Of a stretch of 9,116 nt of DNA, positions 1 through 5,888 are shown piece by piece. The stretch lies in assembly GCA_026985615.1 (NCBI GenBank), contig JALSQD010000085.1, positions 1 through 9,116 of the forward strand. The letters run 5' to 3'. The notes under the pieces are model-generated. The model did not search any database. It was not told where the DNA came from and saw nothing but the letters and a program-made list of their open reading frames with translations. This DNA comes from Thermaceae bacterium. GTDB lineage: Bacteria; Deinococcota; Deinococci; Deinococcales; Marinithermaceae. The first letter of the stretch is position 1, and each line of letters opens with the position of its first letter. A program made the translations under genes and the position numbers.

Positions 1-12
1 TTGAGGGTTTAC

Positions 13-41
13 TGGACAGAAGTATTAATTCTTAATATCAT
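13..41 (+). promoter_or_regulatory. Sigma-A type promoter of the methyltransferase gene
   Basis: TGGACA (13-18) and TATCAT (36-41) are each one base from the -35 and -10 consensus, and the spacer is exactly 17 bp. Transcription would begin near 48, giving an untranslated leader of about 53 nt before the ATG at 101. The stretch is much richer in A and T than the genes around it. This placement argues against the upstream in-frame TTG at 47, which would lie at the transcript's first base. Confidence 0.65.
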
Positions 42-100
42 ACATTTTGAACGTCGGGGTTGTCATAAGCCTGGCCCGGAGAGGAAGTGCTGCTCGCTCG

Positions 101-898
101 ATGACGTTGAACTTTGGCCGCGTGGCCTACGCCTACGACCGAACCCGCTACCACCCGCCCGAGGTTTCGGGGCGGATCGCCACCGCGATCATCGCGCCGG
201 TGGAGGACCGCTTCCGTGAGCCGGTCTTTCTCGAGCTGGGCGTGGGTACGGGCCGGGTGGGCGTGCCGATCATCGCGCGCGGGCACAAGTTCGTGGGCGT
301 GGACGTGAGCCCGGCGATGCTCGAGGTGATGCGCTACAAAATCGCCGGGGTGGCCCGCAAGGTGCGCCTGGTCGAGGCCGACGCGCGCAGCCTGCCCTTC
401 GCCAAGGACAGCTTCCACGCGGTCATCGGGGTGCACCTGTGGCACCTGATCCCCGACTGGCAGCGGGCCCTGCTCGAAGCCCTGCGGGTCCTGGCCCCCG
501 GAGGGGTGCTCTACGAGGGGTGGGACGTCTCCACCGGCCCCAGTGAGGACTGGAACATCCAGGAGCGCTGGCGCGAGCTGCTGGGCGAGATGGGGTACGA
601 GCTGAAGCGCGGCGCGCACACGCGCCGGCTCGACGAGGTGGAGCGGGCGCTCGTGCAGCTGGGGCTCGAGCCCCAGACCCAGGCGGTGGCCGAGTGGGTG
701 GAGGAACGCACCCCCAGGCAAACGATGGAGATCCTGGAAGAGCGCCTTTACTCCTACACCTGGCAGGTTCCGCCCGAGGTCTTCCACGACTCCATCGAGC
801 GGCTGTGGGCCTGGGTGCGCGAGACCTACCCCGACCTGGACCAGACCTACCCTATCCCCTGGAAGTTCGTGCTGCGCAGCACGCAGCTACCCGAATGA
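101..898 (+). CDS. Class I SAM-dependent methyltransferase, substrate unknown
   Basis: This 265-residue protein has the seven-strand Rossmann fold of class I methyltransferases and would transfer a methyl group from S-adenosylmethionine. Motif I is ELGVGTGR (residues 45-52), the glycine-rich SAM loop. The acidic end of strand 2 is VGVDVS (65-70, D68), a further SAM contact is EADARSLPF (92-100, D94), and post-motif III is LRVLAPGG (128-135). The N-terminus (NFGRVAYAYDRTR) matches small-molecule or UbiE-like relatives, and the C-terminal 110 residues look like a variable helical substrate part. I chose ATG 101 because the fold starts there and a promoter ends at 41; a TTG at 47 would add 18 residues that look like leader sequence. 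A purine-rich GAGAGG lies about 16 nt upstream, farther than ideal for ribosome binding. Transcription may read through the 54 bp into dnaE. The methyl acceptor cannot be read from the sequence. Confidence 0.88.
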   Translation: MTLNFGRVAYAYDRTRYHPPEVSGRIATAIIAPVEDRFREPVFLELGVGTGRVGVPIIARGHKFVGVDVSPAMLEVMRYKIAGVARKVRLVEADARSLPFAKDSFHAVIGVHLWHLIPDWQRALLEALRVLAPGGVLYEGWDVSTGPSEDWNIQERWRELLGEMGYELKRGAHTRRLDEVERALVQLGLEPQTQAVAEWVEERTPRQTMEILEERLYSYTWQVPPEVFHDSIERLWAWVRETYPDLDQTYPIPWKFVLRSTQLPE

Positions 899-940
899 GC
901 GAAGGCGTAGTGTCCACATCCTCTTGGCCGGCCGGGCCGG

Positions 941-952
941 TAAACTGGCTCC
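941..952 (+). promoter_or_regulatory. Leaderless -10 element of dnaE
   Basis: TAAACT (941-946) fits the TAnnnT -10 pattern and is followed by exactly 6 nt (GGCTCC) before the dnaE ATG, so the transcript would start at or next to the A of the ATG. No Shine-Dalgarno sequence precedes the ATG, and no good -35 is visible at 16-18 bp. The same layout occurs before two other genes in this window, which raises my confidence. Confidence 0.55.
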
Positions 953-3900
953 ATGAAGTTCGCCCACCTGCACCAGCATACCCAGTTCTCGTTGCTCGAC
1001 GGCGCGGCCAAGCTGGACGAGTTGATTGAGTGGGTCAAGCAGACCACGCCAGACGACCCGGCGCTCGCGACCACGGACCACGGGAACCTCTTTGGGGCGG
1101 TGCAGTTTTACAAGAAGGCCACGGCCGCGGGGGTCAAGCCCATCATCGGCTACGAGGCCTACGTAGCCGCCGAGAGCCGCTTCGACCGCACGATGCGCAA
1201 GGGCCTCGACGGCGGCTACTTCCACCTGACCCTGCTGGCGCGTGACTTCACCGGGTACCAGAACCTGGTGCGGCTGGCGAGCCGGGCCTACCTCGAGGGC
1301 TTCTACATGAAGCCGCGCATCGACCGCGAGATTTTGCGCGAGCACAACGAGGGCATCATTGCGCTTTCGGGCTGTTTGGGAGCGGAGATTCCCCAGTTCA
1401 TTCTGGCGGACCGCGAAGACCTGGCCGAGGAGCGGTTGAACGAGTACCTGGAGATCTTCGGCGACCGTTACTTCATCGAGATCCAGGACCACGGGCTCGA
1501 GGAGCAGAAGAAGGTCAACGCGGTGCTGCGTGAGTTCGCACAGAAGTACGGCCTGGGCATGGTGGCCACCAACGACGGCCACTACGTCAAGCAGGAGGAC
1601 GCCCGCGCCCACGAGGTGCTGCTCGCCATCCAGTCGAAGGCGACGCTGGCCGACGAGGACCGCTGGAAGTTCCCCTGCGACGAGTTCTACGTCAAGACGC
1701 CCGAGGAGATGAAGCAGGCGCTCCCCGACTGGCCCGACGAGATCTTCAGCAACAGCGCCGAGATCGCGGCGATGTGCAACGTCGAGCTGCCGGTGGGCGA
1801 CAAGATGACCTACCGCATCCCGCGTTACCCGCTGCCCGAGGGGCGCGACGAGAACCAGTACCTGCGCGAGCTGACCTTCAAGGGGCTCTTGGAGCGCTAC
1901 CCCGACCGGGTGAACCCCGCGCTCTACCGTGCTTACCTGACGCGTCTCGAGATCGAACCGGCCGAGAACGAAGAAGACCTGATCCTGCAACTTGCCCGGC
2001 TCGACCGCGAGCTGCGCGAGAAGGCGAACGTACTGCCCGACGTGCGCAACGTGCGCGAGTGGGGGAGCTGGGAGATTCTGGCGAGGGCCGAGTACGAGCT
2101 GGGCGTGATCGAGGAGATGGGTTTCCCGGGCTACCTGCTGATCGTGCAGGACTACATCAACTGGGCCAAGGACCACGGCATCAGCGTGGGGCCCGGACGT
2201 GGCAGCGCCGCGGGCAGCCTGGTGACCTACGCCATCCGCATCACCAACATTGACCCGCTCGAGTTCAACCTGCTCTTCGAGCGCTTCCTCAACCCCGCGC
2301 GCGTGAGCATGCCCGACATCGACACCGACTTCTCGGACGTGCGCCGCGACGAGGTGATTGACTACGTGCGCGAGCGTTACGGCGAGGACCGGGTGGCCCA
2401 GATCGCCACCTTCGGGACGCTGGCCTCCAAGGCGGCGCTCAAGGACGTGGCCCGGGTTTACGGGCTCGAGTACAAGCGTGCCGAGCAGCTGGCCAAGCTG
2501 ATCCCGGTGCAGTTCGGCAAGCCGTTGCCGCTGGCGCGTGCGATGGAGCAGATTCCCGAGCTCAAGGCGGCGATGCGGCAGGACGAGACCGTGCGCGAGG
2601 TGCTCGAGGTGGCCCAGCGGCTCGAGGGGCTCAACCGCCACGCCTCGGTGCACGCCGCTGGCGTGGTGATCGCCGACGAGCCGCTGACCAACCTGGTACC
2701 GCTCATGCGCGACACCCGCGGCGACGGCATCGTCACCCAGTACGACATGGGCTCGGTAGAGGCACTGGGTCTTTTGAAGATGGACTTCCTGGGGCTGCGC
2801 ACGCTCTCGTTTTTGGACGAGGCGAAGCGCATCGTCAAGGAGTCGGCGGGGGTGGAGATCGACTACGACGCGCTCCCCCTCGACGATCCCAAGACCTTCG
2901 AGATGCTCAGTCGCGGCGACACCAAGGGCGTCTTCCAGCTCGAAGGCACGGGGATGACGAACACGGTCAAGGCCTTCAAGCCAGAGCGGTTGCACGACAT
3001 CATCGCCATCGTCTCGCTCTACCGCCCGGGGCCGATGGACAACATCCCCACCTATTTGCGCCGCCGCCACGGGCAGGAGCCGGTGAGCTACGCCGAGTTC
3101 CCCCACGCTGCCGAGATGCTCGAGCCCATTTTGGCCGAGACCTACGGTATCCCCGTCTATCAAGAGCAGATCATGCAGATCGCCAGCGCGGTGGCAGGTT
3201 ACACCCTGGGCGAAGCCGATCTGCTCCGCCGCGCGATGGGCAAGAAGAAGGTCGAGGAGCTGAAGGCCCACCGCGACCGCTTCATCACCGGCGCGGAGAA
3301 GCGGGGCGTCCCCCCCGACGAGGCCAGCCGCATCTTCGACTTGCTGGAGGCCTTCGCCAACTACGGCTTCAACAAGTCGCACGCCGCAGCCTACTCACTG
3401 ATCTCGTACCAGACGGCCTATGTCAAGGCCCACTTCCCGGTCGAGTTCATGGCCGCGCTGCTCACGGTGGAACGCCGCAACTCGGACAAGGTGGCCGAGT
3501 ACATCCGCGACGCCGAGGCCAGCGGCATCCACGTGCTGCCGCCCGACATCAACCGCTCGGGGGCTGACTTCCGCGTCGTCGGGCGCGAGATCCTTTTCGG
3601 CCTCTCGGCGGTCAAGAACGTGGGCGAGGGGGCGGTGGAGAGCATTCTCGCCGAGCGCGAGAAGGGCGGGCCCTACCGGAGCCTGCCCGACTTCCTGCGG
3701 CGGGTGGACCTGCACCACGTCAACAAGCGCGCGCTCGAATCGCTCATCAAGGCCGGCGCCTTCGACGCCTTTGGCGAGCGTGGGCAGATGCTCGACGCCA
3801 TGGAGGGCCTGCTCAAGTGGGCCGCCGCCGAGCAGCAGAAGGCCGCGGGCGGCCTCACCGGCCTCTTCGACGACGACCTCACTGAGCCCCCGCTGCCCGA

Positions 3901-4621
3901 GACCGAGCCGCTCGAAGAGGTGACCAAGCTGCGCTTCGAGAAGGAGGCGTTGGGCATCTACGTGACCGGGCATCCGCTCGAGCACTACCCTGGCCTGGCC
4001 GAGGCGGCCACCTGCCAGGTCACCGAGCTGCCTCGCTGGTACGAGCAGAACTCGGGCTCCAAGTCGCGGGTGCGGGTGCTGCTTGCGGGGATGGTCGAGC
4101 AGATCACCCGCCGCTCCACGCGCTCAGGCGGGATGATGGCGCGCTTCAACCTGGCCGACGCCTCGGGGGCGCTCGAGGTGGTGGTCTTCGGCCGCGCCTA
4201 CGACCGGGTGATGACGCGGGTCAAGGAAGACACGCCGGTACTCGCCGTCTGCGACGTGGAACCCGACGCCGATGGCGAGAGCCTGCGGGTGATGGTGCAG
4301 GACGTCTTCCTCTATGAGGAGATCGACGGCCTGCCCCAGGTGCTCGAGCTCGGCTTCGACCTGAGCCTGATGGACGACGAGCGGTTGCTCGAGCTGCGCA
4401 GCGTCCTCGACGAGTACCCCGGCGTCATGCCCGTATACCTCAAGGTGCGTGGACCCGGGGGGTGGGCGCTTTTGGAGGCGCGTGAGGTGCGGGTGGACCC
4501 CGACGTCACGCCGGAGCTGAAGAAGTTCGAGGGGCTCGAGGTGCGCTCGATTCCCGACCGCGAGGCGTTGCTCGCGGGCAAGTTCGGCGGCGAGGGGGCC
4601 TCCGAGGTGGTGCCATTCTAA
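953..4621 (+). CDS. dnaE: DNA polymerase III subunit alpha (DnaE)
   Basis: This 1222-residue protein is the catalytic, family C polymerase of the replicase. The N-terminal PHP domain (about 1-270) keeps its metal-site motifs: HLHQH (5-9), TDHG (41-44) and NDGH (207-210). In Thermus-type DnaE this domain is a metal-dependent 3'-5' exonuclease, so proofreading in the same chain is likely. The palm has GPGRGSAAGS (413-422), PDIDTDF with catalytic D455 and D457, and KMDFLGLRTL with the third aspartate D611. RPGPM (691-695) and YGFNKSHAAAYS (804-815) are standard finger motifs. GLTGLF (967-972) sits where the beta-clamp binding motif is expected. An OB fold covers roughly 1038-1120, and the C-terminus is EVVPF. 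The motif usually written GVFQLES reads GVFQLEGTGM here (659-668), an unusual change. Length is normal for Thermaceae; there is no intein or frameshift. The ATG at 953 fits both the family N-terminus and the leaderless promoter. Confidence 0.98.
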   Translation: MKFAHLHQHTQFSLLDGAAKLDELIEWVKQTTPDDPALATTDHGNLFGAVQFYKKATAAGVKPIIGYEAYVAAESRFDRTMRKGLDGGYFHLTLLARDFTGYQNLVRLASRAYLEGFYMKPRIDREILREHNEGIIALSGCLGAEIPQFILADREDLAEERLNEYLEIFGDRYFIEIQDHGLEEQKKVNAVLREFAQKYGLGMVATNDGHYVKQEDARAHEVLLAIQSKATLADEDRWKFPCDEFYVKTPEEMKQALPDWPDEIFSNSAEIAAMCNVELPVGDKMTYRIPRYPLPEGRDENQYLRELTFKGLLERYPDRVNPALYRAYLTRLEIEPAENEEDLILQLARLDRELREKANVLPDVRNVREWGSWEILARAEYELGVIEEMGFPGYLLIVQDYINWAKDHGISVGPGRGSAAGSLVTYAIRITNIDPLEFNLLFERFLNPARVSMPDIDTDFSDVRRDEVIDYVRERYGEDRVAQIATFGTLASKAALKDVARVYGLEYKRAEQLAKLIPVQFGKPLPLARAMEQIPELKAAMRQDETVREVLEVAQRLEGLNRHASVHAAGVVIADEPLTNLVPLMRDTRGDGIVTQYDMGSVEALGLLKMDFLGLRTLSFLDEAKRIVKESAGVEIDYDALPLDDPKTFEMLSRGDTKGVFQLEGTGMTNTVKAFKPERLHDIIAIVSLYRPGPMDNIPTYLRRRHGQEPVSYAEFPHAAEMLEPILAETYGIPVYQEQIMQIASAVAGYTLGEADLLRRAMGKKKVEELKAHRDRFITGAEKRGVPPDEASRIFDLLEAFANYGFNKSHAAAYSLISYQTAYVKAHFPVEFMAALLTVERRNSDKVAEYIRDAEASGIHVLPPDINRSGADFRVVGREILFGLSAVKNVGEGAVESILAEREKGGPYRSLPDFLRRVDLHHVNKRALESLIKAGAFDAFGERGQMLDAMEGLLKWAAAEQQKAAGGLTGLFDDDLTEPPLPETEPLEEVTKLRFEKEALGIYVTGHPLEHYPGLAEAATCQVTELPRWYEQNSGSKSRVRVLLAGMVEQITRRSTRSGGMMARFNLADASGALEVVVFGRAYDRVMTRVKEDTPVLAVCDVEPDADGESLRVMVQDVFLYEEIDGLPQVLELGFDLSLMDDERLLELRSVLDEYPGVMPVYLKVRGPGGWALLEAREVRVDPDVTPELKKFEGLEVRSIPDREALLAGKFGGEGASEVVPF

Positions 4622-4631
4622 GCGGTAAGCG

Positions 4632-4659
4632 GTACGTGGTTCGGAGTGCGCAGTAACGG
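4632..4659 (+). repeat. G/T-rich repeat, copy A
   Basis: The 22 nt starting at 4632 match the first 22 nt of copy B with four differences, and both copies then end in TAACGG. Copy A lacks a 7-nt segment (CGCGTGG) that copy B has before TAACGG. It lies 10 bp after the dnaE stop codon. Confidence 0.5.
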
Positions 4660-4736
4660 CATGGCCTGTGGTCTGTGGCGGACGCGTCAAGGGCAACGAG
4701 AAACGGGATGTAGGGGGTGGGTCTGGGCAGTTGTCC

Positions 4737-4771
4737 GTGCGTGGTTCGTGGTGCGTAGCGCGTGGTAACGG
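4737..4771 (+). repeat. G/T-rich repeat, copy B
   Basis: This second, longer copy is built from GTG and CGT words (GTGCGTGGTTCG, then GTGGTGCGTAG) and ends in TAACGG. It is in the same orientation as copy A, 105 bp downstream. It runs directly into the hairpin at 4773-4798. Confidence 0.5.
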
Positions 4772-4772
4772 T

Positions 4773-4798
4773 AGGGGAAAGGTTTAAAATCTTCCCCT
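4773..4798 (+). repeat. Hairpin, possible weak terminator
   Basis: AGGGGAA (4773-4779) and TTCCCCT (4792-4798) are perfect reverse complements with a 12-nt A/T-rich loop containing TTTAAA. A run of five T bases comes about 10 nt later (4810-4814). That is too far for a classic intrinsic terminator, so a role in ending dnaE transcription is only possible. Confidence 0.35.
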
Positions 4799-4828
4799 GC
4801 GTCTATTGGTTTTTCTTGCGGTAACGAA

Positions 4829-4946
4829 ATCCCGGTCTCGCGAACGGCGTGGGGCCCTGGATCGATCCAACCTCGCCGTGCGCCATGAGCGTTCGTCGTC
4901 CGGACGGGCGGGCCGGCTGGCCCGCGAGATCCCGGATCAAGTCCGG
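4829..4946. repeat. Block of nested inverted repeats with REP-like hairpins
   Basis: At the core is the perfect 12-bp palindrome TGGATCGATCCA (4858-4869). Around it are pairs of complementary arms: ACGGCG (4844-4849) with CGCCGT (4874-4879), CGAACG (4841-4846) with CGTTCG (4890-4895), and TCTCGCG (4836-4842) with CGCGAGA (4923-4929). Inside the right half, CGGGCC (4909-4914) and GGCCCG (4919-4924) form a hairpin with a 4-nt loop. At the right edge, CCGGA (4932-4936) and TCCGG (4942-4946) form a hairpin with loop TCAAG. ATCCCGG occurs on both sides (4829-4835, 4929-4935). Some arms overlap, so alternative folds are likely. The density of arms exceeds what I would expect by chance, but I could not run a test. 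Confidence 0.5.
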
Positions 4947-5176
4947 AACAGGCCCGGAATCTTAATGCGCGCGGTTTAGGGGTCCGTCGCCGAGCTGCGG
5001 ATGGTGAAGACGATGCGCCGGTCCGTCTGCGACCCACAGCAACGCCAAGATCCCCGGCCTTGGGCGGTCGGAGGACATGGGAGGGAGCCATCAGGTCGGC
5101 AGCAGAAGTCCCGCGTATACGGCAACCCAACCGCTTCTTTGTCGCTCCGGTCCCGATGAATTCACCTACCACCAAT

Positions 5177-5198
5177 CACGTACCGTGTACTACGCACC
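5177..5198 (-). repeat. G/T-rich repeat, inverted copy C
   Basis: Read on the minus strand, this begins GGTGCGTAG as in copy B, then follows copy B more loosely (ACACGGTACG against GCGTGGTAAC). It sits just past the stop codon of the 93-residue gene. With copies A and B on the other side, the intergenic block is bounded by related sequences in opposite orientations. Confidence 0.4.
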
Positions 5199-5202
5199 GC
5201 CT

Positions 5203-5484
5203 TTATGCCCGCATTGGGCGCTGCGGGCGGCTGTGGGGCTGGTCGGGGTCCTCCCAGGCGAGCTCCACCAGGTCGATCAGGTCGCTCACGGGTACGCCCC
5301 AGCGGGCGCTCAGGCGCGCCAGGTGGCGGCCCAGGCGTTTGAGCTGTTCGATGTAGGCGGGGTCCTCGCCCTCCATCTCGTCGGCAAGCCCCACCAGCCA
5401 GGCGAGCAGATCGCGGGCCTCCTCGTCGGTCAGGCCCTCGGTCAGGGTTTCGTCTTCGAAGAAGAGCTCAGCGGGATGGCGCAC
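5203..5484 (-). CDS. Hypothetical acidic helical protein, 93 aa
   Basis: I do not recognise this family. The protein is soluble, with no signal peptide or membrane segment. It is rich in Glu, Asp and Leu and looks almost fully helical from residue 16 to 80, with phrases such as TDEEARDLLAWLVGLADEM and WGVPVSDLIDLVELAWED. The last 13 residues are basic and Pro-rich. I chose the GTG at 5484 because GGAAGAGG lies 6 nt upstream and because the gene then overlaps the end of the FtsB/DivIC-like gene by 17 bp, a usual sign of translational coupling. A longer frame from 5568 would add 28 low-complexity Thr/Arg/Ser residues and overlap far more. The third-position G/C bias is typical of the window, supporting a real gene. 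Coupling suggests a role linked to the membrane coiled-coil partner, but this is inference. Confidence 0.65.
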   Translation of the reverse strand: MRHPAELFFEDETLTEGLTDEEARDLLAWLVGLADEMEGEDPAYIEQLKRLGRHLARLSARWGVPVSDLIDLVELAWEDPDQPHSRPQRPMRA

Positions 5485-5740
5485 GCAACACCTCTTCCGG
5501 GTAGACGTAGCCGAGCGCGCGCGCCTTGGCCTCGAGGTAGGCCGGGTCGTCGGCGTGGGCGAGCTCACTCTTCAGGCCTTCCACCTCGGCGGCGAGGGCC
5601 TCGGTCTGACCCGCTACGATGGCGATTTCCTGACGCAGAGCTAGCCCGCGCTGAAGCTCCAGCGCGGCCAGGATGAGCAGGTGCGCAGTGCCCAGAGCAA
5701 AGAGCACGTAGAGTACGCGGTAGACGCCGCCCGACTTCAC
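5468..5740 (-). CDS. FtsB/DivIC-like septum formation protein
   Basis: This 90-residue protein has the layout of the FtsB/DivIC family, small bitopic proteins of the bacterial divisome that pair with FtsL and FtsQ/DivIB. It has a short N-terminal tail (MKSGGVYR), one membrane segment (about 7-28), and a coiled coil (about 29-61). It then has DDPAYLEAKARALGYVYPEEV (64-84), resembling the conserved family end in which an aspartate-rich turn leads to an LGYV-Pro-Glu motif. The length is typical. The GTG start is 6 nt after a perfect TATAAT, so it appears leaderless; there is no Shine-Dalgarno. It is divergent from the Fur-family gene and overlaps the 93-residue gene downstream. Short coiled-coil proteins are hard to assign, so another single-pass membrane protein is possible. 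Confidence 0.7.
   Translation of the reverse strand: MKSGGVYRVLYVLFALGTAHLLILAALELQRGLALRQEIAIVAGQTEALAAEVEGLKSELAHADDPAYLEAKARALGYVYPEEVLRAPSR
5491..5498 (-). promoter_or_regulatory. Ribosome binding site deciding the 93-aa start
   Basis: GGAAGAGG on the minus strand, inside the end of the FtsB/DivIC-like gene, ends 6 nt before the GTG at 5484. It supports that start over the upstream ATG at 5568. Confidence 0.6.
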
Positions 5741-5752
5741 ACGGCCATTATA
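5741..5752 (-). promoter_or_regulatory. Leaderless -10 element of the FtsB/DivIC-like gene
   Basis: On the minus strand a perfect TATAAT (5752-5747) is followed by 6 nt (GGCCGT) and then the GTG start at 5740. Transcription would therefore start at the start codon. No good -35 is visible at the usual distance. It is the best match to consensus of the three leaderless promoters here. Confidence 0.65.
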
Positions 5753-5783
5753 GGCGATGGTCTCGAGAACGCCTCTGCTCGGA

Positions 5784-5797
5784 TTTATTATAATAAA
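5784..5797. promoter_or_regulatory. AT-rich palindrome, candidate Fur-family operator or second promoter
   Basis: TTTATTATAATAAA is a perfect 14-bp palindrome within a very AT-rich stretch. It contains both half-sites of the known Bacillus PerR box (TTATAAT and ATTATAA), but overlapping rather than spaced 7-1-7, so it is not a standard Per box. It also contains TATAAT on both strands. On the minus strand TTAACT lies 16 bp upstream (5814-5809), a possible second promoter for the FtsB/DivIC-like gene. Two TAAACTT repeats (5794-5800, 5802-5808) follow. Confidence 0.4.
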
Positions 5798-5846
5798 CTT
5801 TTAAACTTAGTTAATCTGTCCTCTTGACGGTGGCGTGTGGAATCAA

Positions 5847-5863
5847 TGTAAGCTATACTTACA
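5847..5863 (+). promoter_or_regulatory. Operator palindrome over the -10 of the Fur-family gene
   Basis: TGTAAG (5847-5852) and CTTACA (5858-5863) form a perfect 6-bp inverted repeat around CTATA. The probable -10 box TATACT (5854-5859) lies inside it, so a bound repressor would block the promoter. Transcription would start near 5866. The only TTGACG upstream (5824-5829) is 24 bp from the -10, too far for a normal -35. Autoregulation is common in the Fur family; that this is its site is inference. Confidence 0.55.
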
Positions 5864-5875
5864 ATTGACGCGATT

Positions 5876-5880
5876 GGAGG
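5876..5880 (+). promoter_or_regulatory. Ribosome binding site of the Fur-family gene
   Basis: GGAGG lies 8 nt before the ATG at 5889. This is the clearest Shine-Dalgarno sequence in the window and contrasts with the leaderless genes. It fixes the start against the nearby out-of-frame GTG at 5882. Confidence 0.75.
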
Positions 5881-5888
5881 CGTGAAGC

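Larger units (their letters stand above)
4622..5202. other. Gene-free convergent intergenic region rich in repeats
   Basis: About 580 bp separate the ends of dnaE and the minus-strand 93-residue gene. Open frames exist on both strands, but their translations are rich in Arg, Pro, Thr and Ser, show no domain, and run through the repeats, so I do not call a gene. The region contains two direct copies of a G/T-rich repeat near its left end and a diverged inverted copy at its right end. It also holds a 7-bp hairpin (4773-4798) and a block of nested inverted repeats (4829-4946). From about 4950 to 5175 I see nothing recognisable. The base pattern is unlike the flanking coding sequence. It could be a non-coding mobile element, a genome-wide repeat or a decayed segment. 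Confidence 0.6.

Noticed and set aside
47..100. TTG start adding 18 residues to the methyltransferase
   Set aside because: It coincides with the predicted transcription start, TTG is a rare start, and the added residues do not belong to the fold. ATG 101 begins at the usual family N-terminus.
887..3382. Very long minus-strand open frame opposite dnaE
   Set aside because: It is the antisense of a clear dnaE. His/Val/Leu-rich translations without domains are typical of shadows of GC-rich genes.
4687..5175. Open frame of 162 codons on the minus strand in the intergenic region
   Set aside because: Its translation is Arg/Pro/Thr/Ser-rich without any domain and runs through the repeats and hairpins. 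The GC-rich composition makes such long chance frames common.
5077..5676. Plus-strand open frame of 199 codons over the division pair
   Set aside because: It is antisense to the FtsB/DivIC-like and 93-residue genes and has no recognisable domain or ribosome binding site.
5824..5859. TTGACG and TATACT as a normal promoter for the Fur-family gene
   Set aside because: The spacing is 24 bp, outside the 16-19 bp range. I keep only the -10 box.
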